Shown: in pieces, positions 45,085 to 54,836 of the stretch | How the letters are laid out: each line of letters starts with the position of its first letter | Numbering within the stretch: the stretch's first letter is position 1 | Origin: G020348185 sp964525045 | Lineage (GTDB): Bacteria; Nitrospirota; Nitrospiria; Nitrospirales; UBA8639 | Assembly (NCBI GenBank): GCA_964525045.1 | Contig: CAZGFD010000020.1 | Span: 5,697 to 69,696, forward strand | DNA length: 64,000 nucleotides | Direction: 5' to 3' | Position numbers and translations under genes: made by a program | Notes under the pieces: model-generated | Seen by the model: only the letters and a program-made list of their open reading frames with translations | The model's database searches: none | What the model was told of the DNA's origin: nothing

Positions 45085-46453
45085 ATTAAAGTTTTCCCCT
45101 CTCGATACCAGAAAAATCTGGGATCGTGTGTTGGACTATGTGAAACCTCGGGTAGGCACTGAGGTGATGGAGACATGGTTTCACCCGGTGATTTTAGAAA
45201 GTGTTGATGGGGTCCATGCAAAAATTACGGTGCCCAATAAGTTCTTTGGTGAATGGCTGGGGAGAAATTACCGGGATTTGATTTCAGAAGCTTTCACGAC
45301 AGTTGAATCTTTGGGTCCTTTGCGAATTGACTTTGTGGTCAGACAAAAACATCAGGGGAGTGTAAGCGAAACGGGACAGAAAACCCTAACTCCCCCTGAA
45401 TCAGGGACTGTTTCGATTCGGGGTCGTCGAACCTCTCTTCCCAATCCCAAATATACGTTTAAGAATTTTGTCGTAGGGGCCAGTAATCAGTTTGCTCACG
45501 CCGCGTGCCTCGCTGTTGCTGAAGCCCCCGCCCAAGCCTACAACCCGCTTTTCATTTACGGGGGGGTTGGATTGGGGAAGACACACCTTCTTAATTCTAT
45601 AGGAAACTACGTAGCAGAAAGAGGGGATCTGCGTATAGCGTATGTGACAACCGAGCAGTTTACTAATGAAGTTATTAATTCCATCCGATATGACAAAATG
45701 GTGGAATTAAGAAGGCGTTACCGTAATGTGGATATGTTGTTAATTGATGATATTCAGTTTCTCGCCGGGAAAGAACGAACTCAAGAAGAGTTTTTTCACA
45801 CCTTTAATACCCTCTATGAAGCTGGGAAACAGATTGTGCTTTCGAGTGATCGATTTCCTAAGGAAATGCCGTCAATGGAGGAACGCCTTCGGTCTCGATT
45901 TGAGTGGGGATTAATTGCAGACCTCCAACAACCGGATGTGGAAACTCGGATCGCTATTTTAAGAAAAAAGTCAGAAGAGGAAGGCATTGCCATCGGAGAA
46001 GATGTCGTACAACTCCTGGCGGCCAACCTCAAGAGTAATATCCGGGAAATTGAGGGAGCCCTTATTCGCTTAGGAGCCTATGCATCCCTGACGGGCCATT
46101 CTATCAATGTCGATATGGCGAAAAATGTATTACGCGATCTGTTGGGTGGAAAGCGGAAGGTGATTACCACCGAGGACATCCAAGAGGCTGTGGCGAATCG
46201 CTATCATATTAAAATTTCCGATTTGAAATCGAAGCGGCGGACCAAAACCCTTGTCTATCCACGTCAAGTGGCGATGTATTTGTGTCGGGAGCTCACCGAT
46301 GCCTCATTTCCTGAAATCGGTCGGGATTTTGGCGGTAAGGACCATACGACCATCATCCATGCCTGCAAGCAAGTTCAAAAATCACTAGAAAAAGATTCCT
46401 CTTTACAGGCCACGATCAATAGTATTTCTGAGGAAGTCGGTAGGGAGAAATAA
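45077..46453 (+). CDS. dnaA: Replication initiator DnaA
   Basis: Binds DnaA boxes and melts the origin. AAA+ core with Walker A GGVGLGKTHLLNSI, Walker B MLLIDDIQFLAGKERTQEEF, box VII, and the C-terminal signature KDHTTIIHACKQVQKS. N-terminal domain I present (WDRVLDYVKPRVGTEVMETW). Starts at GTG 45077, which overlaps a DnaA box. 458 residues, full length. dnaN follows 12 bases later. Confidence 0.98.
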   Translation: MNKLKFSPLDTRKIWDRVLDYVKPRVGTEVMETWFHPVILESVDGVHAKITVPNKFFGEWLGRNYRDLISEAFTTVESLGPLRIDFVVRQKHQGSVSETGQKTLTPPESGTVSIRGRRTSLPNPKYTFKNFVVGASNQFAHAACLAVAEAPAQAYNPLFIYGGVGLGKTHLLNSIGNYVAERGDLRIAYVTTEQFTNEVINSIRYDKMVELRRRYRNVDMLLIDDIQFLAGKERTQEEFFHTFNTLYEAGKQIVLSSDRFPKEMPSMEERLRSRFEWGLIADLQQPDVETRIAILRKKSEEEGIAIGEDVVQLLAANLKSNIREIEGALIRLGAYASLTGHSINVDMAKNVLRDLLGGKRKVITTEDIQEAVANRYHIKISDLKSKRRTKTLVYPRQVAMYLCRELTDASFPEIGRDFGGKDHTTIIHACKQVQKSLEKDSSLQATINSISEEVGREK

Positions 46454-46465
46454 GGGAGACCAAGA

Positions 46466-47593
46466 ATGAAAGTCCGTATTGCAAGAGAAGATCTCCTGAC
46501 AGCGCTTCAGAGAGTCCAGGGAGTCGTCGAAAAGCGAAATACCATGCCCATCCTGGCTAACATTCTTCTCGAAGCGAAATCTGAAGGGCTCGATGTCATC
46601 GCCACGGATCTGGAGATAGGTATGCGGGGATTGTACAAGGCGGTTGTTGAGGATTCGGGTTCCGTCACGTTTTCTGCACGAAAACTTTTTGAAATTCTTA
46701 AAGAGGTCCGGGACCCTGAAGTCGAGATGACCGTTTCAGATACGAGTTGGGTCACGATACGGTCGGGACGCAGTGAGTTTCGTGTGGTCGGTCTTCCGAG
46801 TCAGGATTACCCCGCACTTCCTGCCATCGAACGAGATGGGCTCATCCCGCTTCCGGCCTCCGGGCTTTTGGAGCTCATTCGGAAAACCCTCTTCGCCGTC
46901 AGTGACCATGACACCCGCTATGTGTTGAATGGCCTGTTCATCGCGGTCTTGCCGAAGAGCTCGGGGCGAGCGATGATACGACTGGTAGGGACCGATGGGC
47001 ATCGATTAGCCCTGGCTGAGGATGAAATACCTGCGGACCGAGGCAAACTCCCTTTGGAAGAGACCCAGGTCATCATTCCCAAAAAGGCCGGAAACGAAAT
47101 TCGACGGCTCCTGGAGGAAGATGACTCCGAGCCGCTCATTGGGTTTACCAAAAATATGGTCATTTTTAGAAAAAGCGGTCTTGTTCTCACCTCCCGGGTC
47201 ATGGAAGGGAACTTTCCCGACTACCAAAAAGTGGTTCCCAAGGAAAGCTCAAAGAAACTGATTGTGAGGAGAGAAGATTTGGAGGGCGCCTTACGGCGTG
47301 TCTCGCTCCTCTCGAAAGATAAATCCTATGCGGTCAAAATCACCATTGAACCGGATCGAATGTTCTTATTTTCCAGCAACCCCGATATGGGAGAAGCCAA
47401 CGAAGAGATACCCGCAAAATTTCCTGGCGAGGGGTTTTCTACGGGCTTTAACGCAAAATATCTCCTGGACGTGCTCAGTGTTATTGGAGCTGAATCCCTT
47501 TCCCTACAAATGGAGAACCCCCTCAGTCCATGCCTCATCCAGGAACAGGGCAATCCGAATTTCAAAGCAGTTGTGATGCCGGTTAAGGTTTAG
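46466..47593 (+). CDS. dnaN: DNA polymerase III sliding clamp
   Basis: Beta clamp, three repeated domains. N-terminal REDLLTALQRVQGVVEKRNT, domain II LFAVSDHDTRYVLNGLF and GTDGHRLAL, C-terminal VVMPVKV in place of the usual MPMRL. 375 residues. Followed by gyrB after 260 bases; the recF gene that often lies between is absent. Confidence 0.97.
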   Translation: MKVRIAREDLLTALQRVQGVVEKRNTMPILANILLEAKSEGLDVIATDLEIGMRGLYKAVVEDSGSVTFSARKLFEILKEVRDPEVEMTVSDTSWVTIRSGRSEFRVVGLPSQDYPALPAIERDGLIPLPASGLLELIRKTLFAVSDHDTRYVLNGLFIAVLPKSSGRAMIRLVGTDGHRLALAEDEIPADRGKLPLEETQVIIPKKAGNEIRRLLEEDDSEPLIGFTKNMVIFRKSGLVLTSRVMEGNFPDYQKVVPKESSKKLIVRREDLEGALRRVSLLSKDKSYAVKITIEPDRMFLFSSNPDMGEANEEIPAKFPGEGFSTGFNAKYLLDVLSVIGAESLSLQMENPLSPCLIQEQGNPNFKAVVMPVKV

Positions 47594-47678
47594 CCATGTG
47601 GGATAACCGGAAAGCTAATTCCTGGAAGAAAGGCCATAAAGGGCGTGTGAAAACCCTATCAAGGTGGAAGAAGAGAGG

Positions 47679-47823
47679 GTCAAAAAGTCTAAAAGGTCTA
47701 AGAGTCACAGAGTCCGGAAGTCGAGAAGATTTTATATGAGGACCCCCAAATACGCAGTCACTTGGAACTTCTGTGACAGTTCGACCGTTTCCATGCTGAA
47801 ACTTTGAACGTTAAAGGTTGAAC
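47679..47823. repeat. Octad and heptad arrays before gyrB
   Basis: 47679-47727 carries six units at an 8-bp period with one slip (GTCAAAAA, GTCTAAAA, GTCTAAGA, GTCACAGA, GTCCGGAA, GTCGAGAA). 47796-47823 carries four heptads (CTGAAAC, TTTGAAC, GTTAAAG, GTTGAAC). Confidence 0.75.
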
Positions 47824-47862
47824 GCCTTAGCCTACTAACCTCGTTATTACATTTTGGAGCCT

Positions 47863-50367
47863 ATGACACTCGCCGATACTTCGGGGCAAGACCCCGTCCA
47901 ATCACAGACTGTGGAAGAAAGAAATACTGATTACGATGCGGATCAGATACGGGTTCTAGAGGGTCTCGATGCGGTACGGAAACGACCGGCCATGTATATC
48001 GGGAGCACCGGATCGGATGGCTTGCATCATCTGGTCTATGAAGTGGTCGACAATAGTGTTGACGAGCACATGGCCGGCTTTGGTGATGAAATCGACATCA
48101 CCCTCCAAATCGATGGAAGCGTGGTGGTTTCAGACAGTGGGAGAGGGATTCCTACCGGCATGCACTCCACCCAGAAAAAATCCGCGGCCGAGGTTGCGCT
48201 GACGGTACTTCATGCAGGTGGAAAATTTGAAAAAGGTGCCTATACCGTCTCGGGCGGGCTGCATGGGGTCGGGATCTCAGTGGTGAATGCCCTTTCTGAA
48301 TGGCTGGAGCTGGAGATTTGGCAAAATGGCCAGGTGTTTGAACAGGGATACGAACGAGGGAAACCGCTCGCACCCCTGGGCGTGACCGGCAAGACCAAAA
48401 AACGTGGCACCAAGATCACTTTTAAGCCTGATGATCAAATTTTTGAAACGACGGAGTTCAGCTTTGATGTCTTGGCACAGCGTCTGAGAGAGCTCGCCTT
48501 TTTGAATAAGGGTCTGGCGATCACGCTGACGGACCAGCGGATTGAAAAGGAAAAACAACAGCTCTTTTGTTATAAGGGCGGAATTGTCTCGTTTGTGGAA
48601 CATTTAAATGAAGCGAAAACCCCCCTTCATAAGCCGATCGTCGTGGAGGTCGAAAAGGCGGATATGTTCCTCGATGTGGCCTTGCAATATAACGATAGCT
48701 ACGCGGAAAACCTATTCTCCTTCGCCAATAATATCAATACCCGCGAAGGGGGTACCCATCTTGTCGGATTCAAGGCCGCCCTGACGCGGACGATTAATCA
48801 ATATGCCAGTTCGAATGACCTGCTAAAAAAGGAAACAGAATCTCTTTCCGGGGAAGATGTTCGCGAAGGGCTTACCGCCGTCATCAGCGTCAAATTGCGG
48901 AATCCGCAGTTTGAGGGTCAGACCAAAGCCAAGCTGGGTAACAGTGAAGTCAAAGGCCTTGTGGAAGCAGCGGTGAATGAGGCGCTTGGGTCCTATTTTG
49001 AAGAAAACCCCCCCGTGGCGCGAAAGATTGTCGGTAAATCTCTTGATGCCGCCCGGGCTCGGGAAGCGGCAAGAAAAGCCAAAGAACTCATTCGGAGAAA
49101 AGGGGCGCTTGAAGGCGGATCCTTACCAGGAAAACTTGCAGACTGTTCTGAAAAAGATCCTGCCCTCAGTGAATTATTTCTTGTCGAAGGTGATTCGGCC
49201 GGCGGGTCTGCCAAACAAGGTCGTGACCGAAGATCCCAAGCCATTCTCCCTCTTAAAGGGAAGATCTTGAACGTTGAAAAAGCCCGATTCGACAAAATGC
49301 TCTCCAGCGAAGAGATTCGGACGCTAATCATGGCACTGGGGACCGGCATCGGACGAAAGCGGGAGGAAACAGAAAAGGGAAAAGACGACAAGGAAGCCTT
49401 TGACATCTCTCGAGCTCGATACCATAAAATTATTCTCATGACCGATGCCGATGTGGATGGAAGTCATATTCGGACTTTGTTACTCACGTTTTTGTTTCGG
49501 CAAATGCATGAATTGGTTGAAAAGGGATACGTGTACATTGCCCAACCCCCGCTGTTCAAAGTGAAAAAAGGAAAGTCCGAGCGATACCTCAAGGATGAAT
49601 CCGCCCTCAACGAATACTTATCGAGTCTTGCCGTTGAGGAGGTAGAAGTCTTTGTGGAACGGGAACAGGCCTATTGGACAGGAGAACAATTACGGCCTTT
49701 ACTCAAGAAGCTTATCGGGTTTGAGAATCTCCTGACCCGCCAGTCCAAGAAACAATTTGAAACGAAGATTCTCCGGGCATTTGTTAATCAAACCAACTTG
49801 ACGAGAGAGTTATTAAAGGACCGACTTGAGTTGGAAGGCGTCATCACCGGAGTGAGGGACATGTTGTCAAAGGCTTACCCCCAGTCGAGGCTCACGTTGT
49901 CCATTCAAGAAGATGAAGAGCACCGCTCACATAAAATATTCTGCCAAGTGCCCACCAATGGCGTAGTTTCGACACTCACGGTCAGCCATGAATTAGTGGG
50001 GTCTGCAGACTTTCGTGAACTTCAGAAGTTGAGTCCGTCCGTCCTTGGACTGGGGCAGCCCATGTATAAACTCAAATCTAAAAATGGTCTAGCTGAGTAT
50101 GCCACTTCTGAAGAATTGGTCCAGGCGATTTTGGACATTGGGAAAAAAGGATTGACCTTGCAGCGATATAAAGGATTGGGGGAAATGAACCCCACTCAAT
50201 TGTGGGAAACGACCATGAATCCGGAAACCCGCGCCTTGCTGCAAGTGACCCTTGAGGACATGACCGGTGTTGATGAAATCTTTACCATTTTAATGGGCGA
50301 TGAAGTCGAACCCCGTCGGAATTTTATACAACAGCATGCCCTGGAAGTGCGAAACCTCGATGTGTAA
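47863..50367 (+). CDS. gyrB: DNA gyrase subunit B
   Basis: ATPase subunit of gyrase. GHKL ATP site (VYEVVDNSVDEH, GGLHGVGISVVNAL), TOPRIM domain with LFLVEGDSAGGSAKQGRDR and LMTDADVDGSHIRTLLLTF, the ~165-residue Gram-negative insertion, and the tail QRYKGLGEMNPTQLWETTM. I start at ATG 47863; the TTG three codons upstream is inside the ribosome-binding site GGAG. 834 residues. Confidence 0.97.
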   Translation: MTLADTSGQDPVQSQTVEERNTDYDADQIRVLEGLDAVRKRPAMYIGSTGSDGLHHLVYEVVDNSVDEHMAGFGDEIDITLQIDGSVVVSDSGRGIPTGMHSTQKKSAAEVALTVLHAGGKFEKGAYTVSGGLHGVGISVVNALSEWLELEIWQNGQVFEQGYERGKPLAPLGVTGKTKKRGTKITFKPDDQIFETTEFSFDVLAQRLRELAFLNKGLAITLTDQRIEKEKQQLFCYKGGIVSFVEHLNEAKTPLHKPIVVEVEKADMFLDVALQYNDSYAENLFSFANNINTREGGTHLVGFKAALTRTINQYASSNDLLKKETESLSGEDVREGLTAVISVKLRNPQFEGQTKAKLGNSEVKGLVEAAVNEALGSYFEENPPVARKIVGKSLDAARAREAARKAKELIRRKGALEGGSLPGKLADCSEKDPALSELFLVEGDSAGGSAKQGRDRRSQAILPLKGKILNVEKARFDKMLSSEEIRTLIMALGTGIGRKREETEKGKDDKEAFDISRARYHKIILMTDADVDGSHIRTLLLTFLFRQMHELVEKGYVYIAQPPLFKVKKGKSERYLKDESALNEYLSSLAVEEVEVFVEREQAYWTGEQLRPLLKKLIGFENLLTRQSKKQFETKILRAFVNQTNLTRELLKDRLELEGVITGVRDMLSKAYPQSRLTLSIQEDEEHRSHKIFCQVPTNGVVSTLTVSHELVGSADFRELQKLSPSVLGLGQPMYKLKSKNGLAEYATSEELVQAILDIGKKGLTLQRYKGLGEMNPTQLWETTMNPETRALLQVTLEDMTGVDEIFTILMGDEVEPRRNFIQQHALEVRNLDV

Positions 50368-50368
50368 T

Positions 50369-50520
50369 CCCCACCGGAGGTGGGGAATCTCAGATCTCAA
50401 ATCTCACATTTCAAAATAACTTTTTAAAAGCAAGAAGGAAAATTTCAAGGGGGAATTTAGTACTATGCGAAGTGAAATTTATTTGAGGTTTGAGATCTGT
50501 AATTTGAGATTCTCCACCCC
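50369..50520. repeat. Inverted heptad arrays in the gyrB-gyrA gap
   Basis: Short hairpin CCCCACC-GGA-GGTGGGG, then AATCTCA-type heptads (50386-50413); later TGAGGTT, TGAGATC, TGTAATT, TGAGATT (50484-50511), ending in CTCCACCCC. The two halves are complementary over most of their length, so the whole gap could fold as one ~150-nt hairpin between two cotranscribed genes. Confidence 0.8.
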
Positions 50521-50538
50521 CTGGAGAAGGAGACCCTG

Positions 50539-53022
50539 ATGCCCGTTGATGAGCGATTAACCCAAGTTGCCATCGAAGATGAAATGCGGTTGTCCTATTT
50601 GGATTACGCCATGAGCGTCATCGTGGGACGAGCGCTCCCGGATGTGCGTGATGGGCTCAAGCCGGTCCATCGACGGATTTTGTATGGCATGAACGAAATG
50701 GGTCTGGCCTCCAATCGCGCGTACCGGAAGTCAGCCAAAATCGTCGGAGAAATTATGGGGAATTATCATCCCCATGGTGATTCGGCCATTTACGATACCC
50801 TCGTGCGCATGGCCCAGGATTTTAACATGCGCTACACCCTGGTGGATGGTCAGGGGAACTATGGTTCGGTTGATGGTGATCCTCCGGCGGCCATGCGGTA
50901 TACCGAGGCCAGGTTGACGAAGCTCGCGGAAGAAATGCTGGTCGACATCGATAAGGAAACGGTGGACTTCGGCCCCACCTATGATGAATCCAGCAGCGAA
51001 CCGCTCGTGTTGCCCTCAAAAGTTCCCAATCTGTTGATCAATGGGGCCGGGGGTATTGCAGTGGGATATGCCACGAACATTCCTACGCACAACCTCGGGG
51101 AAGTCATTGAAGCCTTACTTGCCCTCCTTGACCGACCGGATATGACGATCGACGATCTGATGGAGATCATTCCGGGTCCCGATTTTCCCACAGCCGGGTT
51201 TATTCATGGCACGCAAGGGATTAAAGAGGCCTACCATACCGGGCGGGGACTGTTGACCGTTCGGGCCAAGGCCGAAATTGAAACTGATGAACGATCCGAC
51301 CGGTCTCAGATTATCGTGACCGAATTGCCCTATCAAGTGAACAAGGCCAGGCTTCTGGAAAAGATTGCCGAACTGATTCACGACAAACGAATTGAAGGGA
51401 TTTCTGATCTCCGGGACGAATCAGATCGTGACGGCATGCGTATCGTCGTCGAGCTCAAAAAGAATGACATACCCGCTATCATCTTGAATCAATTGTATAA
51501 ACATACGCAGATGCAGACGACCTTTGGGGTCATCATGCTGGCCTTGGTTCATAATCAGCCAGAGGTCTTGAATCTCAAAGAGATCCTCTACCACTTTATC
51601 GAGCATCGACGGGAAGTCGTCCTTCGTCGGACCGCCTACGAACTGCGGAAAGCTGAAGAACGTGCACATATCCTGGAAGGATTAACGATTGCATTGTCAA
51701 ACCTGGATGACGTCATTGCCCTCATTCGGGGGGCCGCCGCTCCGGATGTCGCTCGACAGGGACTCATGGCACAATTTGCCTTAAGCGAGATTCAAGCGAA
51801 TGCCATCCTGGATATGCGGTTGCAGCGGCTGACGCAATTGGAACAGGACAAACTCGCCCAGGAATATGAGGAAGTGAAATCTCGCATTATCCAACTCAAG
51901 GCGATATTGGAGTCCGATGCCAAGGTTCGACAAATCATCAAGGACGAATTGGCTGAGATCAAAGATGCGTACACAGATGAGAGAAGAACCAAAATTATCC
52001 AGGCAGAGGCTGACATCCAAATTGAGGATCTTATCCCTGATGAAGAAGTCGCGGTCTCGATTACGCATGCCGGGTATATTAAACGGAATCCGGTCTCGCT
52101 CTATCGAGCTCAGCGACGGGGTGGCAAGGGTAAAATCGGCATGGGTGTGAAGGAAGAAGACTTTGTGGAACGGATTTTCACGGCCTCCACTCATGATTTT
52201 CTTCTCTTTTTCACAGATGCGGGACGAGTCTATTGGCGCAAAGTCCATGAAATTCCTGATGTGGGACGGGCGAGTAAAGGAAAGGCGATCGTCAATCTGC
52301 TCTCGATGGGGCAAGGGGAAAAAGTCACGGCCACCTTGCCGGTAAAAACCTTTGGGGACGATGAATATGTGGTGATGGCCACACGAAAGGGAATCATTAA
52401 GAAAACGGAATTGTCTGCCTATTCCAATCCTCGCCAAGGGGGCATTATTGCGCTGACTCTTGATGAAGATGACAAACTCATTGGGGTGGAAATCACCGAT
52501 GGCCATCGAGGAATCCTGTTGGGTACCCGAATGGGCATCGTGATCCGCTTTACTGAGGAAGATGTTCGGTCAATGGGACGAACGGCCCGCGGTGTCAGAG
52601 GGATTAAGTTGGAAGAGGGCAATGAGGTTATCGGGATGGCGACCATTACCCCGGATTCCACGACCTCAATTCTGACAGTGACGGAACGGGGGTATGGCAA
52701 ACGCACGCAATGCGCAGAGTATCGGGTTCAAGCCCGTGCCGGGAAGGGGATTATTAGCGTCAAAATGACTGACAAAAACGGGCCAGCCATTTCGTTTCAT
52801 CAGGTTCGGGACACGGATGAAATCATGATCATGACGGCTGAAGGCATGGTTCTTAGGATTAGAGTAGGAGATTTGCGAGATATTGGCCGGAATGCCCAAG
52901 GCGTGCGGCTCATGGATATGGCGGAAACCGACCGGGTGGTGGGAGTGGCAAAGTTGGCCGATGCTGACACCCCACCATCATTAGACGATGAAACCAATGG
53001 CAATCCTCTACCGTCCGAATGA
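50539..53022 (+). CDS. gyrA: DNA gyrase subunit A
   Basis: Breakage-reunion subunit. Catalytic Tyr in AAMRYTEARL; quinolone-pocket residues Ser and Asp kept in HPHGDSAIYDTL; GyrA box QRRGGKGK starts the C-terminal beta-pinwheel. 827 residues. GGAG lies 8-9 bases upstream of ATG 50539. Confidence 0.98.
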   Translation: MPVDERLTQVAIEDEMRLSYLDYAMSVIVGRALPDVRDGLKPVHRRILYGMNEMGLASNRAYRKSAKIVGEIMGNYHPHGDSAIYDTLVRMAQDFNMRYTLVDGQGNYGSVDGDPPAAMRYTEARLTKLAEEMLVDIDKETVDFGPTYDESSSEPLVLPSKVPNLLINGAGGIAVGYATNIPTHNLGEVIEALLALLDRPDMTIDDLMEIIPGPDFPTAGFIHGTQGIKEAYHTGRGLLTVRAKAEIETDERSDRSQIIVTELPYQVNKARLLEKIAELIHDKRIEGISDLRDESDRDGMRIVVELKKNDIPAIILNQLYKHTQMQTTFGVIMLALVHNQPEVLNLKEILYHFIEHRREVVLRRTAYELRKAEERAHILEGLTIALSNLDDVIALIRGAAAPDVARQGLMAQFALSEIQANAILDMRLQRLTQLEQDKLAQEYEEVKSRIIQLKAILESDAKVRQIIKDELAEIKDAYTDERRTKIIQAEADIQIEDLIPDEEVAVSITHAGYIKRNPVSLYRAQRRGGKGKIGMGVKEEDFVERIFTASTHDFLLFFTDAGRVYWRKVHEIPDVGRASKGKAIVNLLSMGQGEKVTATLPVKTFGDDEYVVMATRKGIIKKTELSAYSNPRQGGIIALTLDEDDKLIGVEITDGHRGILLGTRMGIVIRFTEEDVRSMGRTARGVRGIKLEEGNEVIGMATITPDSTTSILTVTERGYGKRTQCAEYRVQARAGKGIISVKMTDKNGPAISFHQVRDTDEIMIMTAEGMVLRIRVGDLRDIGRNAQGVRLMDMAETDRVVGVAKLADADTPPSLDDETNGNPLPSE

Positions 53023-53087
53023 GGCCTCCTAGTCTCTGGATGTCGAGTGAGTCCACATGTTCTATTTAATCCTGAATTTGTTTTCGC

Positions 53088-53594
53088 ATGAACGCCTCAA
53101 AGAAACCGTTAGATCCAGTTGTGAAAGTCGGACTAACGGTGTTCATCGGGTCATTTCTTCTTATAGGAATCGGGATGTTTCTTTCGCGTCCCGACCGATC
53201 AATCCCGCCATATAGCATCGGGTCCCAAGAAGGGACCGTGGTGGCCATTCACCTCCCACCCTGGACCAGCGATCCAGAAATCCGAACGCTTATTCAACGA
53301 TTCCAAAAAGTGCAGAAGGAATCGGGGGACTTCGCCCAAATGAAAATACGGCCGACAACGCCGAATGACCCAAAGGGGCGCTATCAACGGATGACGATAT
53401 ACTTTTTCTCGGATCATGCCTGGACGGACCAGGAAGTTCTTCACCATTATTTATCCGCAACCAAGGAAAAGTGGGGAGAGGAAGATTTTAAAAGAGAATT
53501 TGAGTCAGCGGCTCGTGGAGGGTATCAGATTAGTGAGGAGGGACAGAAGGGATGGATTGGGCCGATCCGCGGGCAACAGGAACCAGTCCCCTAA
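53088..53594 (+). CDS. Hypothetical single-pass membrane protein
   Basis: Not recognised. 168 residues: short cytoplasmic lead, one hydrophobic helix (VGLTVFIGSFLLIGIGMFL), then a soluble part rich in charged and aromatic residues with MTIYFFSDHAWTDQEVLHHY and a QEEPVP-like end. No cysteine after the helix. It follows gyrA by 65 bases and may be cotranscribed. No function given. Confidence 0.6.
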   Translation: MNASKKPLDPVVKVGLTVFIGSFLLIGIGMFLSRPDRSIPPYSIGSQEGTVVAIHLPPWTSDPEIRTLIQRFQKVQKESGDFAQMKIRPTTPNDPKGRYQRMTIYFFSDHAWTDQEVLHHYLSATKEKWGEEDFKREFESAARGGYQISEEGQKGWIGPIRGQQEPVP

Positions 53595-53720
53595 AAAAAC
53601 GGTTCCGGGTTTCGCGTGAAAGGATAAAAACCTCCGTTCTTGATATGCGAGACATTTTTTAAATGTTGGTTTTGAATTTCAGGAATGGATACTCTTTTGT
53701 TTTTAACCCGAAACTCTTTC

Positions 53721-54176
53721 TTAAGTCGAAGAGAGGGATTTGACGATGGTTCTAGTCAGACAGGCTCGAAGTTTCGGATTTTGAATAGAGGTGGTCACTT
53801 CTTTTGCAAAGCTCAGGATCTCCGGAGGAACTTCTTTTTTTTCAGGAGAGGAGAAGGCAGGATTGGAGCGATTGGGGATGTCGCCGATACGAAACCCCAT
53901 GTCAGAAATGAGCGACCCTTGGGGTAGGGCCTTGATTTTCTCAAACAAAACCGGTTTGAGAAACACCAACTGTTGAAGCCACACCGAATTTTCGGCTGCG
54001 ACCCATAACTTCCGAAATTTAATTGAGTCCGGTCGAGTATGAGCCGCGAGGTGCCGTCCCACTATCGCAGGCCAATTTCGTATTAAATGGGACTCCAGCA
54101 TTTTGACTTCTAGCCCATATGAATGCGAGAAGTCTGAAATTAGCGTTTTAAGAGGAGAGAAGGAACTGAAAGCCAT
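53721..54176 (-). CDS. DciA-like (DUF721) protein
   Basis: DUF721/DciA proteins load or operate the replicative helicase in bacteria lacking DnaC. The KH-like core shows LIRNWPAIVGRHLAAHTRPD, KLWVAAENSVWLQQLVFLKP and ISDMGFRIGDIPNR. 151 residues. No dnaC/dnaI seen nearby, and the location beside replication genes fits. Leftward between rightward neighbours. Confidence 0.75.
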   Translation of the reverse strand: MAFSSFSPLKTLISDFSHSYGLEVKMLESHLIRNWPAIVGRHLAAHTRPDSIKFRKLWVAAENSVWLQQLVFLKPVLFEKIKALPQGSLISDMGFRIGDIPNRSNPAFSSPEKKEVPPEILSFAKEVTTSIQNPKLRACLTRTIVKSLSST

Positions 54177-54213
54177 AGACTTATCTTACCAGGCAGGTGC
54201 CCGGCATTTTCAA

Positions 54214-54277
54214 GTTTCGGGTTTCGGGTTTCGAGTTAAAGGGGGTGCAGCATTTTTTCCATCTGAGATTTGAGATC
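54214..54277. repeat. Heptad arrays before smpB
   Basis: GTTTCGG, GTTTCGG, GTTTCGA, GTTAAAG (54214-54241) and two TGAGATT-type units (54264-54277), five bases before the smpB ATG. Confidence 0.85.
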
Positions 54278-54282
54278 CATTT

Positions 54283-54753
54283 ATGGCGCAGGAAAAAACC
54301 GATAAAGTCGTTGCCACGAATCGAAAGGCCTTTCATGACTATGCCATCGAAGAGAAATTCGAAGCGGGCATGGTTCTTTTGGGCACAGAGGTTAAAGCCC
54401 TTCGTGAGGGACGGCTCAATTTACGGGAAAGTTATGCGACGGTGGAGCAAGAGGTCGTGATCCTTCATCATTGTCATATTGGGAACTATAGCCATGGGAA
54501 TATTATGAATCACGATCCGGTGAGACCTCGAAAACTTTTGCTTCATCGCAAAGAGATCGAAAAAATGAGGGGAAAGGTCCAACAGTCGGGTCTTACCCTA
54601 ATCCCGTTGAAAGTTTATTTTAATTCACGAGGGCGGGCCAAGGTCGAGTTAGCCCTCGCTCGTGGGAAAAAGCAATACGATCGCCGCGAGACGGTGAAAA
54701 AACGCGAAGCCAAGCGCGAAATAGATAGAGCGATGAAAGCGGCAAGAAATTAA
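54283..54753 (+). CDS. smpB: tmRNA-binding protein SmpB
   Basis: Carries tmRNA to stalled ribosomes. TNRKAFHDYAIEEKFEAGMV, LGTEVKALREGRLNLRESY, and the basic tail KKQYDRRETVKKREAKRE are all standard. 156 residues. Its ribosome-binding site region is occupied by a GAGATT heptad word, so initiation may rely on GAGAT. tmRNA itself is not in the window. Confidence 0.97.
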   Translation: MAQEKTDKVVATNRKAFHDYAIEEKFEAGMVLLGTEVKALREGRLNLRESYATVEQEVVILHHCHIGNYSHGNIMNHDPVRPRKLLLHRKEIEKMRGKVQQSGLTLIPLKVYFNSRGRAKVELALARGKKQYDRRETVKKREAKREIDRAMKAARN

Positions 54754-54757
54754 CCAA

Positions 54758-54785
54758 GTTTCGGGTTTCGCGTTTCGGGTTGAAA
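54758..54785. repeat. Heptad array after smpB
   Basis: GTTTCGG, GTTTCGC, GTTTCGG, GTTGAAA, in the same orientation as the array before smpB, so the gene is bracketed by direct copies. Confidence 0.85.
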
Positions 54786-54836
54786 AAAAGAAGAGTTGCC
54801 CCTCCGAACATTGGACATCATATCATTAGGTTGGCC

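Noticed and set aside
47854..47862. TTG start for gyrB
   Set aside because: The TTG lies within the GGAG ribosome-binding site for ATG 47863.
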